The notes: generated from the sequence alone by a model not told the origin. A stretch of DNA of 64,000 bases from an uncultured Collinsella sp. (GCA_959026725.1 CAUFMG010000014.1:1-64000); one strand, 5' to 3'. Positions 26,828-35,430 are shown, counted from the stretch's first letter. Made by a program: numbers and translations.

Positions 26828-27637
26828 CTATTCCGAGAGCTCGGCCTGTGCCTTCACCCGCGCATAAGCGCGCACGATACGAGAGACGGTACTTTTGCCA
26901 ATCCCGGTATACCGCTCAATCTGGCGCACCGTAAAACCGGCATCGTGCAATCCAAAAATAACGGTATCGCGCTGCGCCGGCGGTGCGACTTTAACCCCAC
27001 GAAGCGGAACCCCTAGCTCCTTCGCCAACTTGTTGGCAAAGGCGTGGCGTTCCCACTCCGTCTCTTTCATATCGCACAGAGCTGGCTCACTGCCGTCGGG
27101 CGTCGAAAGCGAATAGGCAATAAAGCCCTCGGCAGAGCCAAAAAGCTCAAGCACGCAAGAAGGATCAGAAAATCCCCTCACGACATCGGCCGCGTCACCG
27201 TCGTAAGCGCACAAATGCTCCGCAAAGCTACTCCAGGGATAACGCTCGATTAGGCTAACGCCCGCCTCCTGCGGATCGGCGTGTACGGAGCGAATAGCCT
27301 CCATCACCTGCCAGTCGGTATCGAGCGAGCGCCGGTCAAAACGGTTCTGGAACAGATGCCCTGTGCGCCCCGTGCGTTTATTGAACCGCCGCGCGTACGT
27401 CAAAAGCAACCGGTGCATCGCCGCGCTCATCCTGTCCTCGTAATCTGTAAGCACCAAATGCACGTGATTGCCCATAAGGCACCAGGCGATAACCGTCACA
27501 CCCTCCTCGCAGCAGCACTCGCGCATCAGCTCCAAAAACTCCCACCGGTCTTCATCGCCCTCAAAGATGAGCTGCTTGCCCGTACCGCGGGCACAGACAT
27601 GGTAAAAGCCGGTAACCGTTTTCCAAACGCGCTGCAT
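26828..27637 (-). CDS. REP-associated tyrosine transposase-like protein (Y1 family) with C-terminal HTH
   Basis: The product is 269 aa from ATG 27637 (AAGGGAG upstream); the longer open frame to 27850 has no family content. The Y1/IS200-like fold is visible: GFYHVCARGTGKQLIF, the HUH motif MGNHVHLVL and a catalytic-type tyrosine region (LLLTYARRFNKR). About 80 C-terminal residues form a helix-turn-helix (YTGIGKSTVSRIVRAYA). Single-copy genes of this type are domesticated transposases acting on REP-like hairpins. No obvious flanking left and right ends are seen. It converges on the suf operon. Confidence 0.82.
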   Translation of the reverse strand: MQRVWKTVTGFYHVCARGTGKQLIFEGDEDRWEFLELMRECCCEEGVTVIAWCLMGNHVHLVLTDYEDRMSAAMHRLLLTYARRFNKRTGRTGHLFQNRFDRRSLDTDWQVMEAIRSVHADPQEAGVSLIERYPWSSFAEHLCAYDGDAADVVRGFSDPSCVLELFGSAEGFIAYSLSTPDGSEPALCDMKETEWERHAFANKLAKELGVPLRGVKVAPPAQRDTVIFGLHDAGFTVRQIERYTGIGKSTVSRIVRAYARVKAQAELSE

Positions 27638-28040
27638 GGCGCTCCCTTCGCCGGGATCTGCTTGCCATCCAATACAGCACGATTGAAGCGTGCCATCAAA
27701 ACATTCACGCAAAACAATACACTCGCGCGGCCAAAGGCAGTAATCAGGCGGCGAACGGCACCGTTGCAACAGGTCAACCCCTGTAACGCTTACAAGAGCT
27801 GACCAAAAGCTTGCCCAAGAAGGACCCCCTCTACGGAAGTTCACGACCACATAACATAGGGTTAAACCGTTTCAATTAAAACTTCCGGACTTCTCGCTAC
27901 GAAAACTGAGCCGTTCGCCGAATATTCCGTGCATTTCGCGGTATTATAGGGGCTGCATGTCATGTCCCTTTCGAAGGGTCGCCCGGCAATCGCCAGCCAC
28001 GACCCCCAGACGGGACGCCAACACGATAGAGAGGAGAGGC
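27638..28040. other. Divergent intergenic region between transposase and NifU-like gene
   Basis: No supported gene in 400 bases. A TATTAT box near 27940 could be the -10 element of the rightward promoter; no convincing -35 partner. A strong site (GAGAGGAGAGG) precedes the 28041 start. Confidence 0.4.
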
Positions 28041-28775
28041 ATGCAGTACTCACAGGAAGTGGAGAACATGTGCCCCGTTGCCAAGGGTGCATACCACGGC
28101 CCCGCACCCATCCCCGAGGAGGGCAAGTGGGTCCAGGCTAAGGAGATTTCCGACATCTCCGGTCTTACGCACGGTGTGGGTTGGTGCGCACCTCAGCAGG
28201 GCGCCTGCAAGCTCACGCTGAACGTCAAGGACGGCATCATCGAGGAGGCCCTCGTTGAGACCATCGGCTGCTCGGGCATGACCCACTCTGCCGCCATGGC
28301 TTCCGAGATCCTTCCCGGTAAGACCATCCTCGAGGCCCTCAACACCGACCTCGTCTGCGACGCCATCAACGTTGCTATGCGCGAGATCTTCCTGCAGATC
28401 GTTTACGGCCGCAGCCAGACCGCGTTCTCCGAGGGCGGCCTGCCCGTGGGCGCCTCCCTCGACGACCTCGGCAAGGGCCTTCGCTCTCAGGTCGGCACCA
28501 TGTTCGGCACCAAGGCCAAGGGCGCTCGTTACCTCGAGCTCGCTCAGGGCTACGTCACCCGCATGGCTCTCAACGACAAGAACGAGATCATCGCATTCGA
28601 GTTCCTGAACCTCGGCAAGTTCACCGACGCCGTCAAGGCCGGCAAGACCCCCGAGGAGGCCATCGCTGGCGCTATGGGCCACTATGGTCAGTGGGAGAAC
28701 GCTGCCAAGTACATCGACCCGCGCACCGACGAGGAGACTCACTCCGTCGCCAGCGTGTTCCCGGTTCACGAGTAG
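28041..28775 (+). CDS. NifU/IscU-like iron-sulfur scaffold protein
   Basis: The product is 244 aa from ATG 28041. The N-terminal half resembles a NifU-type scaffold: GWCAPQQGACKLTL and ETIGCSGMTHSAAMASEIL hold the likely cluster cysteines. A C-terminal part of about 100 residues is special to a subfamily found beside the GGGtGRT protein. Just 18 bp separate it from that partner gene, so they are co-transcribed. Codon use is highly biased (strongly expressed-looking). The precise client is unknown. Confidence 0.82.
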   Translation: MQYSQEVENMCPVAKGAYHGPAPIPEEGKWVQAKEISDISGLTHGVGWCAPQQGACKLTLNVKDGIIEEALVETIGCSGMTHSAAMASEILPGKTILEALNTDLVCDAINVAMREIFLQIVYGRSQTAFSEGGLPVGASLDDLGKGLRSQVGTMFGTKAKGARYLELAQGYVTRMALNDKNEIIAFEFLNLGKFTDAVKAGKTPEEAIAGAMGHYGQWENAAKYIDPRTDEETHSVASVFPVHE

Positions 28776-28793
28776 AAAGGGAGGGAAATAACT

Positions 28794-29798
28794 ATGACTG
28801 TTACGTTCGAAGGTTACGAGCGCCGCGCTGACAAGATCAACAAGTGCCTCGCCGACAACGGCATCGCCTCCCTCGAGGAAGCTCTGCAGATCTGCACCGA
28901 CAAGGGCTTCAACCCGCGTGAGATCGTCAACAACACCCAGTCCATCGCCTTCCAGAACGCCGAGTGGGCCTACACCCTCGGTTGCGCTCTCGCTGTCAAG
29001 CGTGGCGCCAAGTCCGCTTCTGAGGCTGCCGCCATCATCGGCGAGGGCATCCAGGCCTTCACCGTTCCCGGCTCCGTCGCCGAGGACCGCAAGGTCGGTC
29101 TGGGCCACGGCAACCTGGGCGCTATGCTGCTCTCCGACGACACCGAGTGCTTCGCCTTCCTGGCAGGTCACGAGTCCTTCGCTGCCGCTGAGGGTGCTAT
29201 CGGCCTGGCTCTGAACGCCAACAAGGCTCGCAAGAAGCCGCTGCGCGTCATCCTCAACGGTCTGGGCAAGGACGCTGCTCAGATCATCGCCCGCATCAAC
29301 GGCTTCACCTACGTGAAGACCCAGTTCGACTACTTCACGGGCGAGCTCAAGGTCGTCGAGACCATCCCATACTCCGATGGTCCCCGCGCCGCCGTCAACT
29401 GCTACGGCGCCGACGACGTCCGCGAGGGCGTTGCCATCATGTGGCACGAGAACGTCGACATCTCGATCACCGGTAACTCCACCAACCCCACGCGCTTCCA
29501 GCACCCCGTCGCTGGCACCTACAAGAAGGAGCGCCTCGAGGCTGGCAAGAAGTACTTCTCCGTCGCTTCTGGTGGCGGCACTGGCCGTACCCTGCACCCG
29601 GACAACATGGGCGCCGGCCCTGCCTCTTACGGCATGACCGACACCATGGGCCGTATGCACTCCGACGCCCAGTTCGCCGGTTCTTCCTCCGTGCCTGCGC
29701 ACGTCGACATGATGGGTCTCATCGGCATGGGTAACAACCCCATGGTCGGTGCCACCGTCGCCTGCGCTGTCGCCGTCGAGGAGGCCCTCAAGGCCTAA
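28794..29798 (+). CDS. GGGtGRT-family protein
   Basis: The product is 334 aa. The name-giving motif is in SVASGGGTGRTLHPDNMG. Other conserved stretches are GLGHGNLGAMLLSDDTECFAF-like and the C-terminal GMGNNPMVGATVACAVAVEEAL. The family has no established function and in anaerobes is commonly adjacent to the NifU-like protein found here. Strong codon bias suggests high expression. A perfect terminator follows at 29834. Confidence 0.9.
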   Translation: MTVTFEGYERRADKINKCLADNGIASLEEALQICTDKGFNPREIVNNTQSIAFQNAEWAYTLGCALAVKRGAKSASEAAAIIGEGIQAFTVPGSVAEDRKVGLGHGNLGAMLLSDDTECFAFLAGHESFAAAEGAIGLALNANKARKKPLRVILNGLGKDAAQIIARINGFTYVKTQFDYFTGELKVVETIPYSDGPRAAVNCYGADDVREGVAIMWHENVDISITGNSTNPTRFQHPVAGTYKKERLEAGKKYFSVASGGGTGRTLHPDNMGAGPASYGMTDTMGRMHSDAQFAGSSSVPAHVDMMGLIGMGNNPMVGATVACAVAVEEALKA

Positions 29799-29833
29799 TC
29801 GCGCCCGCGCGATGCTCATATAGTTGAGCTTTG

Positions 29834-29866
29834 GAGCCGCTACCCACCCGGGTAGCGGCTCTTTTT
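29834..29866 (+). terminator. Rho-independent terminator of the NifU-like/GGGtGRT operon
   Basis: A perfect 12-bp stem (29834-29845 with 29850-29861), 4-base loop and five Ts. Confidence 0.92.
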
Positions 29867-30054
29867 GTTTGCGCTGTCGCAGGGTAGCTAATGTCGATAT
29901 ATCAGCTGGGGCGAAATACGAGATGTGAAGAGATGGAGCGCCAGAGCGTCCATGACGCCCACCTGCCATATTTGCCCTTTACCGATTTGCCGGGTCTTTG
30001 CGGCCCCATTGCCGATCACCCGTGCGACAATGCGCCGGACGAGAAAGGAATCCG

Positions 30055-31581
30055 ATGGAATCGACTGATGTACTGGTAATTGGATCTGGCATTGCGGGCC
30101 TTTGCGCCGCCATCGAAGCGGCACGCACGGGCGCAACCGTCACCGTGGCAAGCGCCGGCAAGACTATGAGTGGATCGAGCTTCTTCCCCGGAACCTGGGG
30201 CCTGGGGCTTATCGGACCCGTTAACGAAGACGACGAACAAGACCTCATCGACACCATTCAGACCGTTGGTGGCGGCGTCGCCGACCCCGAGCTTGTCCAG
30301 ACGTTTGTCCACGGCATTCCCCATGCAATTGAATGGCTCGAGCAAGACCTGGGCGTTGAGCTTCAGCGTCCGCAAAGCGCCGAGAGTGCTCAGCAAAAGC
30401 AGTTTATCCCCTGCTTTGACCACAAGACGCGCATGTGGCGCGGCCTCACCCGCAAGCCCCTTGAGGACGCTCTGACGACCTGGATCGAGTCGCTCGGCAT
30501 TCGCCTGCTCCCCCGCCATGAGCTTATTGACCTTGTTGAGGACACGAACGGCAGAATAACCGGAACCGTACTCTACGACCTCACCGAAAATCGAATCGTG
30601 CCCTTTGCTGCCAAGGCCACGATCATCGCAGCCGGTGGCACAGGCGGCCTGTTCGAGCGCAGCCTTACGTCGGCTGATGTGCTCAGCTCCTCGCAGGCCA
30701 TCGCGCTGGCGCACGGCGCAACACTTACTAATATAGAGTTCATGCAGATGATGCCCGGCTTCATCGAGCCCAAGCGCAACCTGGTCTTCAACGAGAAAAC
30801 CTGGCGCTACGTACATGTAGACCAGCCGGTAGATATTGCCGACGACAAGCTGGACGACCTGCTCGAGCAGCGCTCTGGATATGGTCCCTTCACGTCATGC
30901 TTGGCCTCCCGCGCTATCGATCTCGTCATCGATCAGGCAGGTGCCGAAGGCCTGGCACTCCACTACGACTTCCCCCGCGAGGATGTCCCAGAGTTTGTGC
31001 AGACCTTTGCCACCTGGCTGCAAGACGAGCACGGCATCGCCCCGACTGACGAGATGCGCGTTGCGATGTATGCCCACGCCGCTAACGGCGGCATCAAGAT
31101 CGATAAGACCGCGCACACGGGCGTTGAGGGCCTCTACGCTTGCGGCGAGGCGACAGGCGGCATGCACGGTGCCGACCGCATTGGTGGCTTATCAAGCGCC
31201 AACGGCATCGTGTTCGGACGCATCGCGGGCGCATCGGCAGCCCTTGCAGCGCAGAATGCACCTGAGGTGGCCCCGAAGGCGGATATCGACCTCCCCCACT
31301 ACGGCATTGCCACAACAGATGCTGAACGCCTGACACACGGCCTTAAGCACACGATGAGCACCTATTGCATGATCAACCGAACCGAGACGGGCCTATCCGA
31401 GGCTCTGCAACAGCTTGAAAGCCTGCAAGACAAGGCCATGGCGCTGAGCAAGCCGCATGCCGATGACAGCGAGATCGCAGCCCTCGCCCGCCTACAGTCG
31501 CAGATTCAGTTGGCAACGGAGATGGTCAAAGCTATGCGCAAGCGAACCGAAAGTCTGGGTTCGCACTATCGAGCGGATTAA
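30055..31581 (+). CDS. FAD-dependent oxidoreductase (GlpB / fumarate-reductase-flavoprotein-like)
   Basis: The product is 508 aa from ATG 30055 (AGAAAGGA upstream). The N-terminal dinucleotide fold is STDVLVIGSGIAGLCAAIEAA. A second FAD segment is IIAAGGTGGLFE, and the C-terminal one is GLYACGEATGGMHGADRIGG, as in L-aspartate oxidase and fumarate reductase flavoproteins. Residues SGSSFFPGTWGLGL resemble anaerobic glycerol-3-phosphate dehydrogenase subunit B. No iron-sulfur partner gene is adjacent, so the electron acceptor is not evident. The substrate is undetermined. Confidence 0.75.
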   Translation: MESTDVLVIGSGIAGLCAAIEAARTGATVTVASAGKTMSGSSFFPGTWGLGLIGPVNEDDEQDLIDTIQTVGGGVADPELVQTFVHGIPHAIEWLEQDLGVELQRPQSAESAQQKQFIPCFDHKTRMWRGLTRKPLEDALTTWIESLGIRLLPRHELIDLVEDTNGRITGTVLYDLTENRIVPFAAKATIIAAGGTGGLFERSLTSADVLSSSQAIALAHGATLTNIEFMQMMPGFIEPKRNLVFNEKTWRYVHVDQPVDIADDKLDDLLEQRSGYGPFTSCLASRAIDLVIDQAGAEGLALHYDFPREDVPEFVQTFATWLQDEHGIAPTDEMRVAMYAHAANGGIKIDKTAHTGVEGLYACGEATGGMHGADRIGGLSSANGIVFGRIAGASAALAAQNAPEVAPKADIDLPHYGIATTDAERLTHGLKHTMSTYCMINRTETGLSEALQQLESLQDKAMALSKPHADDSEIAALARLQSQIQLATEMVKAMRKRTESLGSHYRAD

Positions 31582-31623
31582 ACCGGACACCCATCTAAAG
31601 CAGAACACAACCAATCGATATCC

Positions 31624-31659
31624 ATGGGCCCCGTGAGCTCGAAGTGGCACGGGGCCCAT
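31624..31659 (+). terminator. Hairpin after the flavoprotein gene
   Basis: A perfect 12-bp stem (31624-31635 with 31648-31659) with a 12-base loop; the following T-run is weak (ATTCGTG), so termination is likely but not certain. Confidence 0.5.
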
Positions 31660-31742
31660 TCGTGTCCGCACGGGCAAATATACTCATTCTGAATACGGAG
31701 TCGACATAGTCCACGTAGACAAACGAACAGAAAGGAAGAGAT

Positions 31743-33215
31743 ATGGACAGCAGGGATATCGAGAAATGGCGTGTCGAACTTGACAGCTACGCCCATGTAG
31801 AAGACGGCGTTGAGTATTGGCTCGCACGCGATTTAATGGAACCCCTCGGATACACCCAATGGCGTAATTTTGAGACTGCGGTTAAGAGATCCATGGCATC
31901 GTGTGACACCAATAAAATGCCTGTTGCCGCCCATTTTGCTGAGGCCAGCAAAATGGTAGATGCCGGCATCGCCAAACGAGCCGTAAAAGACTACAAGCTG
32001 ACACGCTACGCATGCTATTTAATCGCCCAAAACGAAGACCCAAACAAGCCCGAGATCGCTCTCGCACAGGCGTACTTCGCCGTGCAGACACGCCGACAGG
32101 AGCTCATAGAACAGCGCTTCGCAGAGATTCAGCGCTCGCAGGCGCGCCACTCGCTATCCGATTCAGAGAAACAGCTCTCGGGTATTGCGTTCAAACGCGG
32201 CGTAGACTCCAAAGGATTCGCGATCATCAAGTCGAAGGGCGATGAAGCGTTGTTCGGCGGCAGAAGCACGGCGGAAATGAAGCAGCAGCTCGGCGTACCC
32301 AAGAGCGCGGCATTGGCGGACAGGTTAGCCGATGTCCTCATCAAAGCAAAGGACCTTACGAACTCGATGACGGCCTTCAACGCCGAGGAACACGACCTGT
32401 ACGGTCTGGACCAGATCAAGCAAGAGCACGTCGAGAACAACACAAGCGTGCGTGGCAGCCTCATCGACCGCGGAATTGTCCCCGAGAACCTACCGCCTGC
32501 CGAGGATACAAAAAAGCTCGAGCGTCGTGTGAAGGCAGACGAGAAGAAACTCAAGGAGGGTACTGACGGTTTTACCGATCCCCAGGGTAGGCTCGATCTG
32601 CGAAAGCGGCCGCACCCCTTCGGGTTCGACCCAATGCGAGGTCAACAAAAAAGCGACCAGCCTAAGCCAGTCGCTTTAACAATCTTTGGGTGGGCCGTCA
32701 GGGGGTCAGCCTGCTGCGCAGGCGGCCGCTGCGGCGCTTCGCGCCTTGCGCGCTGCGCTGGCAAATGCTTACGCATTTCCTCAGCTCCGCGCCCCGACGG
32801 GTTCGACCCCATGCGAGGTCAACAAAAAAGCGACCAGCCTGAGCCAGTCGCTTTAACGATCTTTGGTGGGCCGTCAGGGGGTCGAACCCTGGACCTTGGG
32901 ATTAAGAGTCTTGAACGTGATGTTATGGAGTGCCTTGTAGCAGCAAAATCGCAGGTAGTTATGTTTCCACACGCTCTCACCGCACTGAAACTGCATTGCA
33001 GAACGGATATTGACGGATATCCGGCAATGCATAAAGCCCCTCCCCGGCAGTTCATGCCGGGGAGGGGCTGCATCTATCAATTTCTAAAGTCTTTTTGGCT
33101 GCCGACGCGCACGATTGCCAATCCGAGAAGACCGGTCAGCAGTCCTGCAGCAGCGCCGACAATAAAACAGATATCAAATGGATTCATATGCACACCTATC
33201 GATAGAGTTGCTTGA
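31743..33215 (+). CDS. dinD: DinD-like DNA-damage-inducible protein with read-through tail
   Basis: The frame gives 490 aa from ATG 31743 (AGGAAGAG upstream). Residues 1-280 are DinD/BRO-N-like: YWLARDLMEPLGYTQWRNFE, then KLTRYACYLIAQNEDPNKPEIALAQ. DinD of enterobacteria is about 274 aa, so the gene should end near 32580. Instead the frame runs through two copies of a tRNA terminator, the tRNA-Lys fragment and into the prophage, antisense to its last small gene. The last 200 residues are translated repeat (QQKSDQP twice), not conserved protein. The true C-terminus was probably lost by recombination at the attachment site. DinD in other bacteria is SOS-induced and inhibits RecA filaments; regulation here is unknown. 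Confidence 0.72.
   Translation: MDSRDIEKWRVELDSYAHVEDGVEYWLARDLMEPLGYTQWRNFETAVKRSMASCDTNKMPVAAHFAEASKMVDAGIAKRAVKDYKLTRYACYLIAQNEDPNKPEIALAQAYFAVQTRRQELIEQRFAEIQRSQARHSLSDSEKQLSGIAFKRGVDSKGFAIIKSKGDEALFGGRSTAEMKQQLGVPKSAALADRLADVLIKAKDLTNSMTAFNAEEHDLYGLDQIKQEHVENNTSVRGSLIDRGIVPENLPPAEDTKKLERRVKADEKKLKEGTDGFTDPQGRLDLRKRPHPFGFDPMRGQQKSDQPKPVALTIFGWAVRGSACCAGGRCGASRLARCAGKCLRISSAPRPDGFDPMRGQQKSDQPEPVALTIFGGPSGGRTLDLGIKSLERDVMECLVAAKSQVVMFPHALTALKLHCRTDIDGYPAMHKAPPRQFMPGRGCIYQFLKSFWLPTRTIANPRRPVSSPAAAPTIKQISNGFICTPIDRVA
32621..32883. repeat. Direct repeat of tRNA 3' end plus terminator (86-87 bp, two copies)
   Basis: 32621-32707 and 32798-32883 differ at only a few bases. Each contains a GGGTTCGACCC-like stretch, the tRNA terminator and the last 20 or so bases of the tRNA-Lys gene. 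They are 176 bp apart. The left copy diverges right after the tRNA end, as a scar of an older integration would. Confidence 0.85.
32823..32853 (-). terminator. tRNA-Lys terminator, minus strand
   Basis: AAGCGACTGGCT pairs with GGCTGGTCGCTT (some G-U pairs), followed by a run of Ts on the minus strand. A second copy is at about 32646-32676. Confidence 0.75.
32864..32908 (-). tRNA. 3' fragment of tRNA-Lys(CTT), prophage attachment site
   Basis: Read on the minus strand this is the anticodon loop (CTCTTAA), variable region, T-arm (GGGTTCGACCCC) and acceptor end with CCA at 32866-32864. The sequence 5' of the loop does not pair with TCCCA, so only the 3' half of the tRNA is present. Identity starting in the anticodon loop is typical of phages that integrate into tRNA genes. 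The intact tRNA is expected at the other prophage end, outside the window. Confidence 0.8.
33077..33187 (-). CDS. Small membrane protein, last gene of the prophage
   Basis: The product is 36 aa from ATG 33187: a short polar start, one transmembrane segment (IVGAAAGLLTGLLGLAIV) and a charged end. It follows the endolysin by 8 bp and overlaps dinD read-through on the other strand. It could be an extra lysis or superinfection protein; no family is recognised. Confidence 0.5.
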   Translation of the reverse strand: MNPFDICFIVGAAAGLLTGLLGLAIVRVGSQKDFRN

Positions 33216-34149
33216 CGAGCGCTTGGCCGATGGCGACGTTGGTGTCGCGGCCCTGGTATCCGTCCGCACCCGATGATCCGCACGAGATACCTTGAGCGAT
33301 GAGCCACTGCTGGTGTTTGAAGACCGTTCCCGAACCCATCTGTCGCGCCTGAACACCGCCGACCACGGGATAGACTTTGCATCCGACCTTGTCCTGCAGG
33401 GCGCGGACGGCATTCGAGCCAACCCCGCCCTTGACGTACTCGATTACGCCGCGGTCGCATGCCCAAAGGTATCGCTCATTCGCCGGCCATTGACCGGAGA
33501 TCACGCCATCGGCAGTCGTGCCGAGCTGGCGTTGCAGCTCCTTGGCCATCTTCGGGCCGAAATATCGCGTGTCTCCGAGGCTCGGGACCGTATTGTCCGC
33601 GACTTCGGTATTGGACCCGTTTAGCGTCTTTCCGTCGCCAAGCCAGTAGAGCGTGCCGTCCCATGGGTAGTTGTAGTACGCCTTGATGTTGGACTCGCGC
33701 CCGGTCTGGTCGCCCTTGGTGCCGGTGACGGTCCCCTTTTCAGAAATGGAGAATTGAGCCAAGAGGTCGCCGCGAGCTGATCCATAGGGAGAGACGCACA
33801 CGGCGGTGTGGCACTTCTCGTTGAGGTAGATGTCTCCACGCTGGGCGGACTTGACGCCCATCTTACGCCAGCCGAATAGGCCCGTCTTGAGCAGCTGCTC
33901 CCGCATGTTTCCGGTATACGAGGCTCCGAAGGTATTGACGCCGACCGCGCGGAGGGCGGTCACTACGGCCGAGGAACAGTCGCGATCGCCACCGGCAATA
34001 GTGACGGTGGTGCCGTCGGACAGACAAATCGTCTCGGTCGTTCCGTCCCCCATGCGGTTGGCCTGCGAGTATCCGTGACCGCCGCCCCCATCATGGGAGA
34101 CGAGGTGTTCCATGACCTGCGCGAAGGCCTCGCGCTGTGTGATGGCCAT
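33196..34149 (-). CDS. Endolysin: NlpC/P60-like amidase with cell-wall-binding C-terminus
   Basis: The product is 317 aa. The N-terminal 150 residues look like the phage Amidase_5/CHAP-type cysteine peptidase: catalytic GGDRDCSSAV and histidine in NEKCHTAVCVS. The C-terminal half contains two similar halves (KELQRQLGTTADGVIS and RALQDKVGCKVYPVVG), as in peptidoglycan-binding or CW_7-like repeats. There is no signal peptide, so export depends on the holin next to it. It degrades the host wall at lysis. Confidence 0.85.
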   Translation of the reverse strand: MAITQREAFAQVMEHLVSHDGGGGHGYSQANRMGDGTTETICLSDGTTVTIAGGDRDCSSAVVTALRAVGVNTFGASYTGNMREQLLKTGLFGWRKMGVKSAQRGDIYLNEKCHTAVCVSPYGSARGDLLAQFSISEKGTVTGTKGDQTGRESNIKAYYNYPWDGTLYWLGDGKTLNGSNTEVADNTVPSLGDTRYFGPKMAKELQRQLGTTADGVISGQWPANERYLWACDRGVIEYVKGGVGSNAVRALQDKVGCKVYPVVGGVQARQMGSGTVFKHQQWLIAQGISCGSSGADGYQGRDTNVAIGQALVKQLYR

Positions 34150-34152
34150 GGC

Positions 34153-34428
34153 CTACTCAACCGCCTTGGCGTCATATGCGGCATGGGGCTCGCTGTACGA
34201 CATGGCACGCTTCGAGTCCGACGCGCCCTTGGTGGTCGGATCGACGATCACGCCGAAGCCGGCGAGAACGGTCAGGATAATTCCGACGAGCTGGATGAGC
34301 GACCCCTGGGAGATAGGCGCCACGACTCCGAGGATTCCGAGCACCTGATAGGCTGCGCTGATTACGGTGGCGGCCAATGCCGCGAGCGTCTGCTTATTCT
34401 TGAAGCGAAGGGCCCAGTTGATTTTCAT
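34153..34428 (-). CDS. Phi LC3-family holin
   Basis: The product is 91 aa with the family start KINWALRFKNK, two hydrophobic segments (residues about 15-33 and 45-60) and the conserved VDPTTKGASDSKRAMSY. Holins form lesions in the membrane to release the endolysin. It lies 3 bp before the endolysin gene. Confidence 0.92.
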   Translation of the reverse strand: MKINWALRFKNKQTLAALAATVISAAYQVLGILGVVAPISQGSLIQLVGIILTVLAGFGVIVDPTTKGASDSKRAMSYSEPHAAYDAKAVE

Positions 34429-34438
34429 TTTTCAGCTC

Positions 34439-34750
34439 CTAATCTGACCCGCCGATACCGTGATGCAGGTCGTAATTCTTCTCGACGCGGTCGAGCCGGT
34501 TGAACAAGGTGATGACCTGTTGCTCGACTTTCGTGAGGCGCTCGCCGTGGTCGTCGAGCTTGCGGTTGATCTCCTTGACGCCGTCCTTGATCTCGCTCGT
34601 GTCGCCGCAAAGGCTGTCGAGCTTGTCTTCGGTCCGCTGCTCCTTGGCAGACGATGTTTTGGATACGGAGACGCGCCCGATGAAGAACGTGACAATCACA
34701 ACGGCGGCCGAGAGGACCGACGTTGCCTCCCCGATGCTCAGCGCCGGCAC
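34439..34750 (-). CDS. Membrane-anchored coiled-coil protein of the lysis cassette (XhlA-like)
   Basis: The product is 103 aa from GTG 34750, one base after the upstream stop, with GAGGAGG as ribosome site. It has an N-terminal transmembrane segment (VLSAAVVIVTFFIGRV) and a long charged coiled coil (DGVKEINRKLDDHGERLTKVEQQV). In some phages such proteins (XhlA) assist the holin, but there the order of segments is reversed. Function inferred from context. Confidence 0.65.
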   Translation of the reverse strand: MPALSIGEATSVLSAAVVIVTFFIGRVSVSKTSSAKEQRTEDKLDSLCGDTSEIKDGVKEINRKLDDHGERLTKVEQQVITLFNRLDRVEKNYDLHHGIGGSD

Positions 34751-34751
34751 C

Positions 34752-34934
34752 CTAAGCCTCCTCCGCGTACTCTTCTCCGACGATCTCCTCATATTCGTCG
34801 CATGTGATCCACTTGCAGGCCACGGCTCGATGCACCATGGCCTTGGTCCAGAGGCCGCGCTCGTAGTAGCGCCTCACCTTGTCATAGTTCTTCGAGTGCG
34901 CCGCCGTGGTTGCAGCCTTGACGCGTCCCGCCAT
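34752..34934 (-). CDS. XkdX-like small phage protein
   Basis: The product is 60 aa: MAGRVKAATTAAHSKNYDKVRRYYERGLW, then AVACKWITCDEYEEIVGEEY. The pattern (KxYYxxGLW ... VxxxxITxxEYxxIxG) is that of XkdX-family proteins, which sit after tail fibres and before holins. It overlaps the upstream gene stop at 34934. Function unknown. Confidence 0.7.
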   Translation of the reverse strand: MAGRVKAATTAAHSKNYDKVRRYYERGLWTKAMVHRAVACKWITCDEYEEIVGEEYAEEA

Positions 34935-35260
34935 TACTGTTCACCCCCGACCGTCATCATCAGGTAGTCGATGTTTGCCGTGTTGGTCTCGGTTTGGCTG
35001 GGCTCGGCGACCTTCTCGCGCATCTGCTCAAGCAGCTTGTCCACGTCCGGGGCCTCACCCTTTCCGTAGGCGGCGACGGCCGCGGTGTAGGCGAGCTTTC
35101 GCGCCTTCCGCTCAGCGTACTCGTCATCGTCGATAACGCCCGCGTCGTGCGCCGCGTCGGGGTCGCCGATCTGCGACAGCAGATCGCGCAGGGCGTTGAC
35201 CTCGGCCATGGTGCCATCTTGAAGATCGTTGGGGCGCGGCGTGTCTTCCTCAGTGTCCAT
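34934..35260 (-). CDS. Phage hypothetical protein
   Basis: The product is 108 aa, acidic and mostly helical, with a GAGAGGAG ribosome site before ATG 35260. The end (TANIDYLMMTVGGEQ) resembles the short ORF commonly found upstream of XkdX in tail operons. No function recognised. It is the first gene after the reverse transcriptase, so it may have its own promoter in 35261-35430. Confidence 0.6.
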   Translation of the reverse strand: MDTEEDTPRPNDLQDGTMAEVNALRDLLSQIGDPDAAHDAGVIDDDEYAERKARKLAYTAAVAAYGKGEAPDVDKLLEQMREKVAEPSQTETNTANIDYLMMTVGGEQ

Positions 35261-35344
35261 GCGGACTCCTCTCTTGTCGGGGAATGTGCCGTCATCGTAT
35301 TAGCGCCGTGAGATTGCCGAGCCGCTTTGATGGGCGCAAAGGAA

Positions 35345-35368
35345 GAAGGCGCGCCGCGGCACGCCTTC
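35345..35368 (-). terminator. Possible terminator after the reverse transcriptase
   Basis: A 7-bp GAAGGCG/CGCCTTC stem followed on the minus strand by TTCCTTTG. Weak T-run, so tentative. Confidence 0.35.
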
Positions 35369-35430
35369 GATGCTTCTGTTATTTCGCAGCCGCCTCGCTT
35401 AGGCCGCTGCTTTGAGTTGCCGGTTCTCCG

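Noticed and set aside
28050..29969. A 639-codon minus-strand frame opposite the NifU-like and GGGtGRT genes
   Set aside because: Antisense shadow of two highly codon-biased genes; Val/Gly/Asp-rich with no recognisable protein.
32864..32908. A complete tRNA gene
   Set aside because: The 5' half and D-arm are missing and the anticodon stem does not pair; only the 3' part is present.
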